From positions 1 to 34,859 of the forward strand of contig JAEUTH010000003.1 in NCBI GenBank assembly GCA_016788165.1: a stretch of 34,859 bases of DNA. Direction: 5' to 3'. The translations under genes were made by a program, and so were the position numbers. The notes under the pieces are model-generated. The model saw nothing but the letters and a program-made list of their open reading frames with translations, did no database searches and was not told the origin of the DNA. This document shows, piece by piece, positions 18,045-28,031 of the stretch (positions within the stretch are counted from its first letter, which is position 1; every line of letters starts with the position of its first letter). The stretch comes from Bacteroidia bacterium (lineage in GTDB: Bacteria; Bacteroidota; Bacteroidia; AKYH767-A; OLB10).

Positions 18045-19004
18045 TTATTCTTCAATAAATACAGGCGATAATTGTGATTTGTAAGTTGCGTCAGTTAGTT
18101 GCTTTTTCTCTTTGGTTGCCCAATTCATTAGTTCAATATGGTATTGCGTTTCGGCCTTATCACTGCTGTTAAATACAAGCCACTTACCATCTGAACTCCA
18201 TTGATGCCAGCTTTCTGATTCCGGATTGTCAATTAGTTTCCAGTGTTTCTTGGCATCAGGCGTAACAGCATAAATACTATGTCGTCCATCTTGCAACGAA
18301 ACATAGGAAATAAAATTTTCAGTAGGATGCCAGCGTGCTGATCCGGCACGATAGCCATAATCCTTAGCTGATGGATTACTTTCGGGATAATGCGTAAGTT
18401 GTGTCATGTTCTTACCTGAATCATCCATTAAAAACAATTCTTCGTGAGTAGATTTATCTCTTTTATTTTTTTGGTAACTGAAAACTATTTTTTTCCCATC
18501 AGGCGAAAAGCATGGGTCACGGTACAATGCTGCCGTGTCATTGGTAATTTGTTTGTAAGTACCTGTTTTTGTATTAATAATAAAAAACTGAAACCTGACA
18601 GTTTTACCTATACGACCGGCAACAATCATTTCTTCACCATTATTACGGCAGCTCATCCAACTATCCTCTAATTGCAGATTACTTACTTTTTTAATCGTAC
18701 TGCCATTTGCATTTGTTTCATATAGAAAAAAACAACGATAACAAGTATCGCGATCGCTTATAAAAAATAAACGGTCCAAGTATGAAGTATAAGTCCATGC
18801 AACATCATCGTTGTTCAGAATATTTTTTTTACCCGAACCATCCAGGTTCATTTTTATAATTTCCCAATCATCTTTAGTAGAGTCGGGTAAATGAATATTA
18901 TAAGCAATACACATTTTATGCATCGAATTTATAGCAGTGCTTTGTGCAGTTACATTTGAATGAAGTGCAAAAAAGATAGCTAAAACACTAGTGGTTTGTT
19001 TCAT
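18045..19004 (-). CDS. Exported TolB-like (PD40) beta-propeller protein
   Basis: A signal peptide (MKQTTSVLAIFFALHSNVTA, cleavage before Q) is followed by a propeller with PD40/WD40-like repeats, for example DPCFSPDGKKIVFSYQ, ARWHPTENFISYV and HQWSSDGKWLVFNSS. These repeats occur in TolB and in the N-terminal domain of dipeptidyl peptidase IV. No peptidase domain follows, and no T9SS tail or lipobox is visible, so it is probably a soluble periplasmic protein. It lies 151 bp downstream of icmF in the same direction, which leaves room for its own promoter. Ligand unknown. Confidence 0.82.
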   Translation of the reverse strand: MKQTTSVLAIFFALHSNVTAQSTAINSMHKMCIAYNIHLPDSTKDDWEIIKMNLDGSGKKNILNNDDVAWTYTSYLDRLFFISDRDTCYRCFFLYETNANGSTIKKVSNLQLEDSWMSCRNNGEEMIVAGRIGKTVRFQFFIINTKTGTYKQITNDTAALYRDPCFSPDGKKIVFSYQKNKRDKSTHEELFLMDDSGKNMTQLTHYPESNPSAKDYGYRAGSARWHPTENFISYVSLQDGRHSIYAVTPDAKKHWKLIDNPESESWHQWSSDGKWLVFNSSDKAETQYHIELMNWATKEKKQLTDATYKSQLSPVFIEE

Positions 19005-19155
19005 GTTTTAATAGCTTTAAAAAGGTTTCAGCGGTTTATAAACTTGATCTTACGATTTACACATTTTAATAAATTCAGGTATGCGTAGCGCATGGTATCA
19101 GTTAATTTGCATCCTGATTTTATGTAACGTCAAAAAATAATTCCTTTTGATAGTT

Positions 19156-22100
19156 TTACATATTACGTCTGTATTGGCCACCAACTTCAAATAGAGCCGC
19201 AGTAATTTGACCTAATGAGCAATGTTTGGCTACTTCCATAATTTGTTCGAAGGTGTTTTTATTTTGTACTGCTGCCAACTGCAAATCATGCAATAATTTT
19301 TCGCGAGTGTTCTTATTACGGCTATGCAAATTTTGTAAGGTTTGAATTTGACTTTCTTTTTCCTCTTCTGTGGCCCTGATTACTTCTGCCGGTACTATAG
19401 TAGGCGAGCCTTGTGATGATAAAAATGTATTTACACCAATTATAGGATAGGCGCCTGTATGTTTCAGGGTTTCATAGTATAAACTCTCTTCTTGAATTTT
19501 GCCACGCTGATACATGGTTTCCATGGCACCCAAAACGCCACCACGTTCGGTAATGGCATCAAACTCTTTTAATACTGCTTCTTCAACCAGGTCGGTAAGT
19601 TCTTCTATAATAAAAGAGCCTTGCAACGGGTTTTCATTTTTTGCCAGGCCCAATTCGCGGTTTATTATTAACTGAATGGCCATAGCTCTGCGTACACTGC
19701 CTTCGGTAGGTGTGGTTATGGCTTCGTCATAAGCATTGGTGTGTAATGAGTTGCAGTTATCATAAATGGCATACAATGCTTGTAATGTTGTACGGATATC
19801 ATTAAAGTCAATTTCCTGTGCATGTAGCGACCGTCCCGAAGTTTGGATATGGTACTTAAGCATTTGCGATCGTTCGTTGGCTTTATATTTATACTTCATA
19901 GCCTTAGCCCAAATTCTACGTGCTACCCGACCAATTACCGAATATTCGGGGTCAATACCATTACTAAAGAAGAATGATAAATTGGGTGCAAAATCATTAA
20001 CATCCATGCCGCGGCTTACATAGTATTCAACAAAAGTGAAACCATTAGCCAACGTAAATGCCAATTGCGAAATGGGATTGGCCCCGGCTTCGGCAATGTG
20101 GTAACCGCTGATGGAAACCGAGTAAAAATTGCGTATGTTATTTTGTATAAAATATTGTTGCATATCGCCCATTAACCTCAGCGAAAACTCTGTACTGAAT
20201 ATGCAGGTGTTCTGTGCCTGATCTTCTTTTAAAATATCGGCTTGTACGGTGCCACGCACTTGTGCAAGTGTTTGTGTTTTTATCTGATTATAAATTTCTG
20301 TTGGTAAAACCTGATCACCGGTTATGCCTAAAAGCATTAAACCAAGTCCATCATTACCATCGGGTATAGCAGCATTATAAACAGGCCGTGGTAAGTTTAG
20401 TTTACTGTACAGTTCATTTATTTTTTGATTTACGTCAGCTTCTAAGCCTTGTTGTTTAATATATATTTCGCATTGCTGGTCAATTGCAGCATTCATAAAA
20501 AATGCAGCAATTATGGCCGATGGACCATTAATGGTCATAGATACTGACGTAGCCGGGTCGGATAAATTAAATCCACTGTATAATTTTTTTGCATCATCTA
20601 AACAACAAACGCTAACACCACTGTTGCCAATTTTACCATAAATATCGGGGCGGTAATCGGGGTCGCGGCCATATAAAGTAACACTATCAAAAGCAGTACT
20701 TAAACGTTTGGCAGGCAAGCCCTGGCTTACATAATGAAAACGTTTATTGGTACGCTCGGGGCCGCCTTCGCCTGCAAACATGCGGGTAGGGTCTTCGCCT
20801 TCGCGTTTAAACCTGAATACACCTGCGGCAAACGGAAACTCACCGGGCACATTTTCGGCCAACATCCATTTTAATAAATCGCCCCATGCCTGATACGCAG
20901 GCAACGAAACTTTGGGAATACGTTGATGCGATAATGAGGTAGTATAAGTTTGAATTTTTAATGTTTTTTGACGTACCTGAAATTCATAAAATTCGTTGCG
21001 ATAATTTGCTGATTTGGCCGGCCAGTCGGTTAGCATTTTTTTATTATGGCCGTCTAATAAAATTTCTTGCTCGCTTAAGGTTTGTTGCAATACAGCAACC
21101 GTTTCAGATGCATTAGGTTGTTTTTTTAATAATGCAATGCTTTGATCGAGCGCATACATTTTTTGCGCAACCGATGCCTGCTCGTTGGCCCATTGGTCGT
21201 AGTTGCGGTTGTTGTCAGAAATTTCGCTTAAGTAACGGGTGCGGTTAGGTGGGATGATGTAAATTTTTTCGCTCATTTCATCCGTTGCTGCATAGCTCGA
21301 TTTTAAATCGGCTTGCGTTTTAGTAGCAATGGTATTCATCAGTGTGCGGTATAAATTATTCATACCGGGGTCGTTAAATTGCGAAGCTATGGTGCCAAAC
21401 ACCGGAAGCTTTTCGTCAGCAGCGTCCCAAAGCTGATGGTTGCGTTTGTATTGTTTTCGCACATCGCGTAATGCATCTAAGGCACCACGTTTATCAAATT
21501 TATTAAGGGCAATTACATCAGCAAAATCGAGCATATCTATTTTTTCGAGCTGTGTGGCTGCACCATATTCAGGTGTCATTACATACAAAGCAACGTTACT
21601 GTGTTCGGTTATTTCAGTATCGCTTTGGCCGATGCCCGAAGTTTCGAGTATTATTAAATCGAAGTTGGCGGCCTTTACTATATCAATAGCTTCTTTTACA
21701 TATTTACTTAAAGCCAAATTGCTTTGCCGGGTGGCTAAGGAACGCATATACACACGTGGGTTGTTTATGGCATTCATCCTAATTCTATCGCCTAATAAAG
21801 CGCCACCGGTTTTGCGTTTGCTGGGGTCAACAGAAATGATGGCTACGGTTTTTGTTTTGAATTCAATTAAAAACCTGCGCACCAGTTCATCAACCAACGA
21901 TGATTTACCCGAGCCACCCGTACCGGTTATTCCCAGCACCGGTGTTTGGGCAGTAGTTGCTGCTTTTAAAATTTCAGGGTAAAATGTTGCAAACTCATCC
22001 GGAAAATTTTCGGCACAGGATATTAAGCGTGCGATATCTTTATGGTTGTTGTTTTTTAACTGTTTAACCTCGCCATTTAAATTTTGACCTGTAGCAAAAT

Positions 22101-22530
22101 CACTTTTTTGCATTAAGTCGTTTATCATGCCTTGCAAGCCCATAGCGCGTCCATCATCGGGCGAGTAAATACGTGTAATTCCGTATTGTTCTAATGCATC
22201 AATTTCAGTAGGTAAAATTACACCGCCACCGCCACCAAAAATTTTAATGTGTGCACAGTTGCGTTCTTTAAGCAAGTCGTACATGTATTTAAAATACTCG
22301 TTGTGGCCTCCCTGGTAACTGGTAAGTGCAATGGCATTGGCATCTTCCTGTATGGCACAGTCAACCAATTCTTGCGCGCTGCGGTCATGGCCCAAATGAA
22401 TTACTTCGGCACCACTCGTTTGAATAATTCTACGCATAATATTAATGGCTGCATCATGGCCATCAAATAAGCTGGCTGCTGTTACAATACGTATTTTATT
22501 TTTAGGCTGGTAGGGTAGGGCATCTTGCAT
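19156..22530 (-). CDS. icmF: Fused isobutyryl-CoA mutase IcmF (B12 domain, GTPase chaperone, mutase)
   Basis: IcmF catalyses the adenosylcobalamin-dependent exchange of isobutyryl-CoA and n-butyryl-CoA (some also act on isovaleryl/pivalyl-CoA). The order is diagnostic: an N-terminal B12-binding domain with DGHDAA (23-28) and a glycine run (99-103), a MeaB/ArgK-like GTPase with P-loop GTGGSGKSS (203-211), then the mutase barrel (about 540-1124). Active-site features favour IcmF over methylmalonyl-CoA mutase: AGVFRFKR carries Phe where that mutase has its substrate Tyr, and [13 protein letters not shown] has Gln where it has the carboxylate-binding Arg. The 1124-aa length is normal. The gene lies downstream of two small lipoprotein genes with an 82-bp gap. 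Confidence 0.95.
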   Translation of the reverse strand: MQDALPYQPKNKIRIVTAASLFDGHDAAINIMRRIIQTSGAEVIHLGHDRSAQELVDCAIQEDANAIALTSYQGGHNEYFKYMYDLLKERNCAHIKIFGGGGGVILPTEIDALEQYGITRIYSPDDGRAMGLQGMINDLMQKSDFATGQNLNGEVKQLKNNNHKDIARLISCAENFPDEFATFYPEILKAATTAQTPVLGITGTGGSGKSSLVDELVRRFLIEFKTKTVAIISVDPSKRKTGGALLGDRIRMNAINNPRVYMRSLATRQSNLALSKYVKEAIDIVKAANFDLIILETSGIGQSDTEITEHSNVALYVMTPEYGAATQLEKIDMLDFADVIALNKFDKRGALDALRDVRKQYKRNHQLWDAADEKLPVFGTIASQFNDPGMNNLYRTLMNTIATKTQADLKSSYAATDEMSEKIYIIPPNRTRYLSEISDNNRNYDQWANEQASVAQKMYALDQSIALLKKQPNASETVAVLQQTLSEQEILLDGHNKKMLTDWPAKSANYRNEFYEFQVRQKTLKIQTYTTSLSHQRIPKVSLPAYQAWGDLLKWMLAENVPGEFPFAAGVFRFKREGEDPTRMFAGEGGPERTNKRFHYVSQGLPAKRLSTAFDSVTLYGRDPDYRPDIYGKIGNSGVSVCCLDDAKKLYSGFNLSDPATSVSMTINGPSAIIAAFFMNAAIDQQCEIYIKQQGLEADVNQKINELYSKLNLPRPVYNAAIPDGNDGLGLMLLGITGDQVLPTEIYNQIKTQTLAQVRGTVQADILKEDQAQNTCIFSTEFSLRLMGDMQQYFIQNNIRNFYSVSISGYHIAEAGANPISQLAFTLANGFTFVEYYVSRGMDVNDFAPNLSFFFSNGIDPEYSVIGRVARRIWAKAMKYKYKANERSQMLKYHIQTSGRSLHAQEIDFNDIRTTLQALYAIYDNCNSLHTNAYDEAITTPTEGSVRRAMAIQLIINRELGLAKNENPLQGSFIIEELTDLVEEAVLKEFDAITERGGVLGAMETMYQRGKIQEESLYYETLKHTGAYPIIGVNTFLSSQGSPTIVPAEVIRATEEEKESQIQTLQNLHSRNKNTREKLLHDLQLAAVQNKNTFEQIMEVAKHCSLGQITAALFEVGGQYRRNM

Positions 22531-22612
22531 ATAAAAAATATTTTGATGCGAATTTATAAAAAGCCCTTTGGCTATAAAATGGTTTTAATATAACCCTGCT
22601 ATAGCTATTTTT

Positions 22613-23005
22613 TTATTGTGGCTTTAAGTATAATGTATCCGTTTTCGAATAAACTACTATGCGCTTATGTGTTGCCGAAGTATCGGTAAGCTTACCGGTA
22701 TAATCAACGTAATTACTAAACTGATCTTTTATAACCGTAAAAGATACATCAAAACGATATGTTTTGCCAAGCAAAAAATTCTGATTGCCATTGTTGTCGG
22801 TTTCATTACCGGTAAACCTGCCTGTACTATCGGCATTGCCAAAAAAATAAGTGTTGGTGCCTGCTGTATCTATCCACGCTTGACTGATTGGAGTAATGAA
22901 ACCGGTTTCGTTAGTACCCGGTGTAGCCGGATCATCATCATTAGTACTACAGCTAATTGCTAAACAACTAACAAATAAGAAGGCAATATTTAAGTGAATT
23001 TTCAT
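22613..23005 (-). CDS. Small lipoprotein, paralogue of the next gene upstream
   Basis: A 130-aa protein with a lipoprotein signal peptide: hydrophobic MKIHLNIAFLFVSC, then lipobox LAISC and an Asp-rich spacer (STNDDDP). The mature part shares an ISQ-WIDT start and a LTDTSATHKR...DTLYLK end with the 143-aa protein encoded 4 nt upstream, so they are tandem paralogues. It looks like an all-beta domain. Asp just after the lipidated Cys fits a surface-export-type spacer in Bacteroidota, but that is only suggestive. Function unknown. Confidence 0.8.
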   Translation of the reverse strand: MKIHLNIAFLFVSCLAISCSTNDDDPATPGTNETGFITPISQAWIDTAGTNTYFFGNADSTGRFTGNETDNNGNQNFLLGKTYRFDVSFTVIKDQFSNYVDYTGKLTDTSATHKRIVVYSKTDTLYLKPQ

Positions 23006-23009
23006 GACT

Positions 23010-23441
23010 TTATTTTTTTAGTGGAGGCAATGGCAATGCTTTCAAATACAATGTATCTAAAACCGAAAAGGCGATCATACGTTTATGGGTTTCTGCCGTG
23101 TCGGTTATGGTTGCTTGATAACTTATGTAGCGCCTTGGAAAATCTTTTGGCTTGTTTTTAATCATTACGGTCCAATAAGCTTTGAAACCTTTTAAAGTAC
23201 CATTTAAATTGATGATGCCTTCATCGCCATAAAACGCATCGGTACCCATAAACGTATTTGAACCTTCGATATTGGCCAATACCAATTTACGTTTATTATC
23301 CACGGTATCAATCCAAACTTGCGATATGTTGGCTATAAAATCAGACGGAGGCTGCGGTAATAATTTGCTATTATGTTTAGATGTATTACAAGCTACCAAT
23401 GCTGTAAAAAATATTAAGCCGCTTATTAAGTTATGCCTCAT
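23010..23441 (-). CDS. Small lipoprotein, paralogue of the next gene downstream
   Basis: A 143-aa protein with signal sequence MRHNLISGLIFFTA and lipobox LVAC. The body has ISQVWIDT near residue 40 and ITDTAETHKR...DTLYLK near the C-terminus, the same landmarks as the 130-aa lipoprotein downstream, with a central region that differs. It ends in a Pro/Lys-rich tail (LPLPPLKK). It lies 31 bp after the 312-aa secreted protein, so a shared operon is likely. Function unknown. Confidence 0.8.
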   Translation of the reverse strand: MRHNLISGLIFFTALVACNTSKHNSKLLPQPPSDFIANISQVWIDTVDNKRKLVLANIEGSNTFMGTDAFYGDEGIINLNGTLKGFKAYWTVMIKNKPKDFPRRYISYQATITDTAETHKRMIAFSVLDTLYLKALPLPPLKK

Positions 23442-23472
23442 GGCTTTACTTTATCAAGTATTCAAATATAAC

Positions 23473-24411
23473 TCAAAATTTCAGTTCGTTTATATGCTTC
23501 TCAAGTAAATTTAACTCCTCGGTTAATGTAGTATTGTTGCTATAGTTTTTAAAGTTAATGAGCGAAGTTTTATACATTTTATCTTGCGCAACTTTATCGT
23601 TAGTTGTTGTTGGAATTTTATTAAAGTATTCGAACAAATCATTCAGTTGTGCATAAAAATAAATTTTATGAATACGTTCAATATCCCGCATCACATTGCC
23701 GAGTTTTGATTTTGCTACCACATTATCATCCCAATAAAATTCAATGGCTTTTGCAAATTCATCTTTACGGAAATAAATATTTTTCCAGGCATTACTGTAA
23801 TTTACAATTTGCGAATCGAGCAAATTAGTTGCTTTCATGTTTTGAAAGTAAAGTGTATCAAAACCATTTAAAAATTTTTTTAAATCGAAGGCTGCATTTA
23901 CGTAGTTATATAACGTGGGCGATAGTATATTAAATACTGAATCTTGTTTAACTCGCCTTAAAACCGAATCGGCTTTAAGGCTTTTTATTTCTTCGATAAG
24001 TTTTGTGGCTGTTTTGCAATACTGATCGCTTTGCGTGTTTTCGGCTTGCAGTTTTTTTATTAGCGGATAAATTGAAATTAGGGTGCTGTAATCTTTATCA
24101 GTTGAAACAATTATTTCAATTACACCACTAACATCTTTGGGTACTAACAGTTTATTATTTAACGGATAAAAAATTTTATAGTCGCTGTTTTCTATTATAA
24201 GTTTTACTTCGGTTTTATGTGCCGGTATTTTAAACTCAAGTATATTGTTTCCGAATTTATTTACCGGATTTTTATCATCAACCTTAAGCGGAATATTATT
24301 ACTTACAATTTCGTTTTTTAAATTATGCATTTGTAATTTAAGCGTGGTAGTTTCCTGCGCATGCAGCATCGTAACCAGCATTACCCAAAATATACTTATA
24401 GCAACTTTCAT
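23473..24411 (-). CDS. Secreted protein of unknown function
   Basis: I do not recognise the family. A signal peptide (MKVAISIFWVMLVTMLHA, then Q) is followed by a beta-rich ~100-aa domain that may be Ig-like (KLQMHNLKNEIVSNNIPLKV...KIFYPL) and a helical C-terminal part (~115-312) rich in Lys, Asp and Asn with possible coiled-coil character. Its ATG directly follows the stop codon of the upstream membrane protein (TAA-ATG), so the two are almost certainly made together and may interact in the periplasm. Confidence 0.72.
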   Translation of the reverse strand: MKVAISIFWVMLVTMLHAQETTTLKLQMHNLKNEIVSNNIPLKVDDKNPVNKFGNNILEFKIPAHKTEVKLIIENSDYKIFYPLNNKLLVPKDVSGVIEIIVSTDKDYSTLISIYPLIKKLQAENTQSDQYCKTATKLIEEIKSLKADSVLRRVKQDSVFNILSPTLYNYVNAAFDLKKFLNGFDTLYFQNMKATNLLDSQIVNYSNAWKNIYFRKDEFAKAIEFYWDDNVVAKSKLGNVMRDIERIHKIYFYAQLNDLFEYFNKIPTTTNDKVAQDKMYKTSLINFKNYSNNTTLTEELNLLEKHINELKF

Positions 24412-25200
24412 TTATTTTAGGTAGAAATTGGTTTCACCGGTTGTGCTTACATTAAACCTTTCGTTATAAACAATGCTGTCGTTAATAATAATAATTATAC
24501 CGGCTTCCTGCCCATCGGCAATCGGTAATACGGCAGTGTAGTTGCCTGCATCATCTGATTGTGTTTTTACTTTGCCGCCTAAAAAACTCAGTTGTGCATT
24601 TTTTTGTAACTTATTGTCGCGCCCAATCACCATACCATGAATAGCAGTTGAATCGTTATTTTTTTCAATGGTGATGTTTAATACATTTTCATTGGCAGGT
24701 ATTACAACTTCAATAGCTTTGTTTGGGTAGTTTTTTATTTTGGGTTCGATACTTGCTTTGGTATTACGATATTGACTTAGGAGCTTTTTAAATGTAGCCT
24801 GGCCATTTATATCAAGTAAGCGTTCTTCTTTTTTATCATCTAAATTAAGCACAATGGCACCACTGGTAATAGCGCCCGAATTTGCATCATACATATTTAT
24901 AGTAAGGTCGAAATTATTTTGTGGCAATACATATCCACCAACTATTACCATAAAAAAAACAACTACGGGCCCACCTAATTTTAGTGTGCCGTATTGTGAT
25001 GTGTTTTCGAACGAAGCAAACGATTTTTGAATTGTAAATAATGCCAGTGCAGCACCAAAGGCTACAATTAATAAGGTTATATAATAGTTTAACGAAGTGC
25101 TGTTACTTAACCTGTTTAATAAAAATATAGCTAAGGCTGCAATTAATACCCCAGCTACATAAGGTATCCAGTTTTTGGCAGTTGATTTTTCTGTTTTCAA
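24412..25200 (-). CDS. Membrane-anchored protein with periplasmic carboxypeptidase-regulatory-like domain
   Basis: Three membrane segments occupy the N-terminal third (about 10-30, 37-58 and 75-94). The rest is a soluble beta-rich portion: one segment (INMYDANSGAITSGAIVLNLD) and a second with HGMVIGRDNKLQKNAQLSF and DDAGNYTAVLP, the pattern of a carboxypeptidase-regulatory/transthyretin-like fold. No enzyme motif is visible. It abuts the secreted 312-aa gene without a spacer. The pair could form an envelope complex; nothing specific can be claimed. Confidence 0.72.
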   Translation of the reverse strand: MKTEKSTAKNWIPYVAGVLIAALAIFLLNRLSNSTSLNYYITLLIVAFGAALALFTIQKSFASFENTSQYGTLKLGGPVVVFFMVIVGGYVLPQNNFDLTINMYDANSGAITSGAIVLNLDDKKEERLLDINGQATFKKLLSQYRNTKASIEPKIKNYPNKAIEVVIPANENVLNITIEKNNDSTAIHGMVIGRDNKLQKNAQLSFLGGKVKTQSDDAGNYTAVLPIADGQEAGIIIIINDSIVYNERFNVSTTGETNFYLK

Positions 25201-25348
25201 AGTATGGTTGGTTAATGTTTATAGCAAGTAAATATAAGCTATATGCATTGGTTAATACCAAACATTGGTTTGAAATATTTAATCAATAGAAAATAAAAAT
25301 AGCAGCAAACAGGCTTGTAATCGGAGTTAAAGATTAACTATGAAATTA

Positions 25349-26986
25349 CTAAGCGCCATATTCTTTAGCAATTGCCTTTAGCCATTTTAGCATAGCCAGT
25401 ATGCTTAATGCAGCAATTAAGGCCACAATACAATTAACGGAAAAAAACCAGGCTTTGTGTTCGTACAAATCCCACATCGAAGCCAATACGCCACTTAATT
25501 TATTTCCGATAGAAGTTGATAAGAACCAACCACCCATCATTAATGCAGTTAACCTTGGTGGCGATAATTTACTTACCAACGATAAACCCATTGGCGATAA
25601 ACACAACTCGCCAAAAGTTACCACAGCATAACATCCAATAAGCCACCATGCCGAGCTTTTTTCTAATCCGTTATGGCAAACAATAGTTGCCGAAATCATT
25701 ACCAGTGTTGATAGGGCTGTTATAAATAAACCCCAAAATATTTTACTGGGTGTTGATGGTTCGCAATTTCGCTTGCGAAGCAATGCAAAAAACCACACCA
25801 CCACCGGTGTTAAAACTACTACCCAAAACGGATTAATACTTTGAAAAAGTTCGGTTGAAATTACTGTTATACTTTGCCCTTCGGCCGGAATTGATTTTGG
25901 ATTTTGATTTTTATAATAAGCCGGGTAGTTAAGTTCTTTAACAGCGTTACCGGCTGCATCTTTAGCAACCCTAAACTGGTTATCCAAAACCTGCACCGAG
26001 TCTTTTACATAAACAATTTCCTGTGTCATGCCAATAGCTTTGGTCGGTTTATAAAAAACCTCGGGCACTTGCCTGTCGGTGTAACTTTCGGCCCAGATAG
26101 TAAGGGCAGTACCATTTTGCTTAAATATAGCCCAAAACACAATAACAACACCAAATATGGCTAATAATGCAGCAATGGGCCTTTTATCTTCGGCACGTGC
26201 TTTAATTAAAACCGATACATAAAATACAGTAATAGGTAATGCGCCAAAAAGAAAAGCATCGGTACTATCACTGCCAAATATATTTCCGGGTATAATCCAC
26301 CCCAAATACCCTGCAACAAATGCAGGCAATAGCACTACTGAAAATATTTTAGGTAAGCTCATATCTTCAGGTTGTGTAGGTTTACGCACATCGCCACTGG
26401 CATAATGCCGGGCTCCTAACCAAAAAATAATTACACCTAAAAACATACCAACACCCGCTGCAATAAAAGCGTATCCCCAACCAAAGTTATTGCGTAAATA
26501 AGCTGCAAAAAAGTTGCATATAAATGCACCAATGTTAATACCCATGTAAAATATATTATACCCGGCATCTTTATTTTCTTTAAACTCAGGGGTGTTATAC
26601 AGGTTACCTAAAAGCGTACTTATATTCGGTTTAAAAAAACCATTGCCTACAATAATGCAAGCCAATGAAACATAAAATGACGTCATCCCTTCAAGTGCCA
26701 AACCGCAATAACCAAGCCCCATTAAAATACCACCAATGGTTATTGACAAGCGATAACCCAAAACCCTGTCGGCTAATAAGCCACCAACAAAAGGTGTTAG
26801 AAATACCAAGGCTATAAACGTTCCAAAAACATCGCTGGCCTCTTTACGTTCAAAGCCTAAGCCGCCTGTTTTCGTATCGGTCATGTAAAGAAAAAAGATG
26901 CCTATCATTAAATAATAGCCAAAACGTTCCCACATTTCTGAGAAAAATAAAAACGGCAATGCTGCCGGATGTTTTGATTTCATCAT
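25349..26986 (-). CDS. POT/PTR family proton-dependent peptide transporter
   Basis: A 12-14 helix MFS transporter importing di- and tripeptides with protons. The ExxERFxYY proton-coupling motif is present at 17-25 (EMWERFGYY), followed by the MFS loop motif GGLLADRVLGYR, and the PTR2-type segments GNGFFKPNISTLLGNLY and FYMGINIGAF. A hydrophilic insert (about residues 310-375) lies between helices in the middle of the protein, common in Bacteroidota members. Its 545 aa is slightly longer than E. coli DtpA (~500). Two consecutive ATGs occur at the start; the first is used here. Inner membrane. Confidence 0.92.
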   Translation of the reverse strand: MMKSKHPAALPFLFFSEMWERFGYYLMIGIFFLYMTDTKTGGLGFERKEASDVFGTFIALVFLTPFVGGLLADRVLGYRLSITIGGILMGLGYCGLALEGMTSFYVSLACIIVGNGFFKPNISTLLGNLYNTPEFKENKDAGYNIFYMGINIGAFICNFFAAYLRNNFGWGYAFIAAGVGMFLGVIIFWLGARHYASGDVRKPTQPEDMSLPKIFSVVLLPAFVAGYLGWIIPGNIFGSDSTDAFLFGALPITVFYVSVLIKARAEDKRPIAALLAIFGVVIVFWAIFKQNGTALTIWAESYTDRQVPEVFYKPTKAIGMTQEIVYVKDSVQVLDNQFRVAKDAAGNAVKELNYPAYYKNQNPKSIPAEGQSITVISTELFQSINPFWVVVLTPVVVWFFALLRKRNCEPSTPSKIFWGLFITALSTLVMISATIVCHNGLEKSSAWWLIGCYAVVTFGELCLSPMGLSLVSKLSPPRLTALMMGGWFLSTSIGNKLSGVLASMWDLYEHKAWFFSVNCIVALIAALSILAMLKWLKAIAKEYGA

Positions 26987-27300
26987 ACCTGAATTGTATT
27001 TAAATGTTGCAACAAAAATGAATTAAGGCAGGCAACATAATTTAAATTTTAATATCTGCCGATTTTTTGGGAATTGTGATGCAAAGTTTACGGCATAGCT
27101 GCACAGAAATCAAAGAATTGCAATGCTTTTTAATAGGTAATTGATTTTTTTTAAATACTTCATTGAACGCAAATGCTTAATTTCATTGCATTTGATAACT
27201 ATCAAACAACAAATACAAATACATTTTTAAAAAAATGTTTTAAATGTTTTGTTTGTAAGTATAAATTCTATTTTTGCAGCCCGATTTAAACATCGGTTCT
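26987..27300. other. 314-bp AT-rich intergenic region between the peptide transporter and tRNA-Lys
   Basis: It separates divergent transcription units. The right end holds the tRNA promoter (27248-27276). The rest must contain the transporter promoter on the minus strand, but I see no clean consensus pair there and no coding frame. Confidence 0.5.
27248..27276 (+). promoter_or_regulatory. Promoter of tRNA-Lys
   Basis: TTTG (27248-27251), 17 nt, and TATTTTTG (27269-27276), 24 nt before the tRNA. A second TTTG at 27252-27255 is too close to be the -33. Confidence 0.6.
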
Positions 27301-27373
27301 GATTCCGTAGCTCAGCTGGTAGAGCATTACACTTTTAATGTAGTGGTCCTGGGTTCGAATCCCAGCGGGATCA
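27301..27373 (+). tRNA. tRNA-Lys (anticodon TTT)
   Basis: The cloverleaf folds fully: acceptor GATTCCG/CGGGATC (one G-U pair), D stem GCTC/GAGC, anticodon stem TTACA/TGTAG with loop CTTTTAA (anticodon TTT), T stem CTGGG/CCCAG with loop TTCGAAT, discriminator A. CCA is not encoded. It marks the left edge of the accessory region, consistent with tRNA genes being integration targets. Confidence 0.95.
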
Positions 27374-27385
27374 CAAAAAGCAAAT

Positions 27386-27412
27386 GAAAACCCTTGATAA
27401 TCAGGGGTTTTC
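27386..27412 (+). terminator. Hairpin terminator after tRNA-Lys
   Basis: GAAAACCC and GGGTTTTC form an 8-bp stem around TTGATAATCAG; the stem itself provides the T run on either strand, so it may also serve the convergent nuclease gene. Confidence 0.75.
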
Positions 27413-27430
27413 GTGTTTTAAAGCGGTTCG

Positions 27431-27450
27431 GGGTAAACATAGGGTAAACA
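27431..27450. repeat. Short direct repeat GGGTAAACA x2 at the island boundary
   Basis: GGGTAAACA occurs at 27431-27439 and 27442-27450, an 11-nt period, just after the tRNA terminator and before the nuclease stop codon. Its spacing and place beside a tRNA resemble recombinase arm-binding sites. No integrase is seen in the window. Confidence 0.4.
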
Positions 27451-27455
27451 ATTGC

Positions 27456-27947
27456 TCAAAACCTTTCAACGATAGAATACAATCCTAATTTTTTGTTTCG
27501 GGCAATGCTGTTAAGGGTTTGATACTTGTTCAACTCTGTGCAATAAATCAAATCGAACGTTCTTGCATAACCGTTAGTAATCATCAACTCATTTAGACAT
27601 CTTCCATCGGGTAAAAACACATACGCCAATGTACGACCGTAGCTGTCCGTTTGATTTTCTTTTTCCATTACTATTGTTATATTGGTTTCTGGCGGTGCTA
27701 ATTTAGAAAGAAATTTTTGTGACATTCTTCCAAGCTCCATCAATAGTTGACCTGCAACATGTGTTTCTCGTTCATCCTGATTGAGTTTCCTGCACCTTCT
27801 CAATTCCGGTGCATCAATACCTAAAAGCCTTATTTCTTCTTCTTGTTTGTTGAATAAATTGGACACAATTATTCCATCTCCATCCACCACTTTGGACACT
27901 TTTAAGTGTGTTTTTATAATTGTCTGTTCTTTTACATTGAATTGCAT
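27456..27947 (-). CDS. Staphylococcal nuclease-like (SNase) protein, no signal peptide
   Basis: A thermonuclease-fold phosphodiesterase acting on DNA or RNA with Ca2+. Key residues are present: VVDGDGI (D22, D24), EIRLLGIDAPE (R40, D45, E48) and SYGRTLAYVFLPDGR (R105), matching the D21/R35/D40/E43/R87 catalytic set of S. aureus nuclease. The start gives MQFNVKEQ with no signal sequence, so the protein should be cytoplasmic, unlike secreted nucleases. This form is common on plasmids and islands. It is convergent with the tRNA and divergent from the 268-aa gene across an 84-bp gap. Confidence 0.88.
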   Translation of the reverse strand: MQFNVKEQTIIKTHLKVSKVVDGDGIIVSNLFNKQEEEIRLLGIDAPELRRCRKLNQDERETHVAGQLLMELGRMSQKFLSKLAPPETNITIVMEKENQTDSYGRTLAYVFLPDGRCLNELMITNGYARTFDLIYCTELNKYQTLNSIARNKKLGLYSIVERF

Positions 27948-28031
27948 TGCTTTACACTACATTAATAGTTGATAATCAATAAGTTGTGGCGTAAATTTAC
28001 ACTAAAATTTATTAACTAAAAAAATAATATT

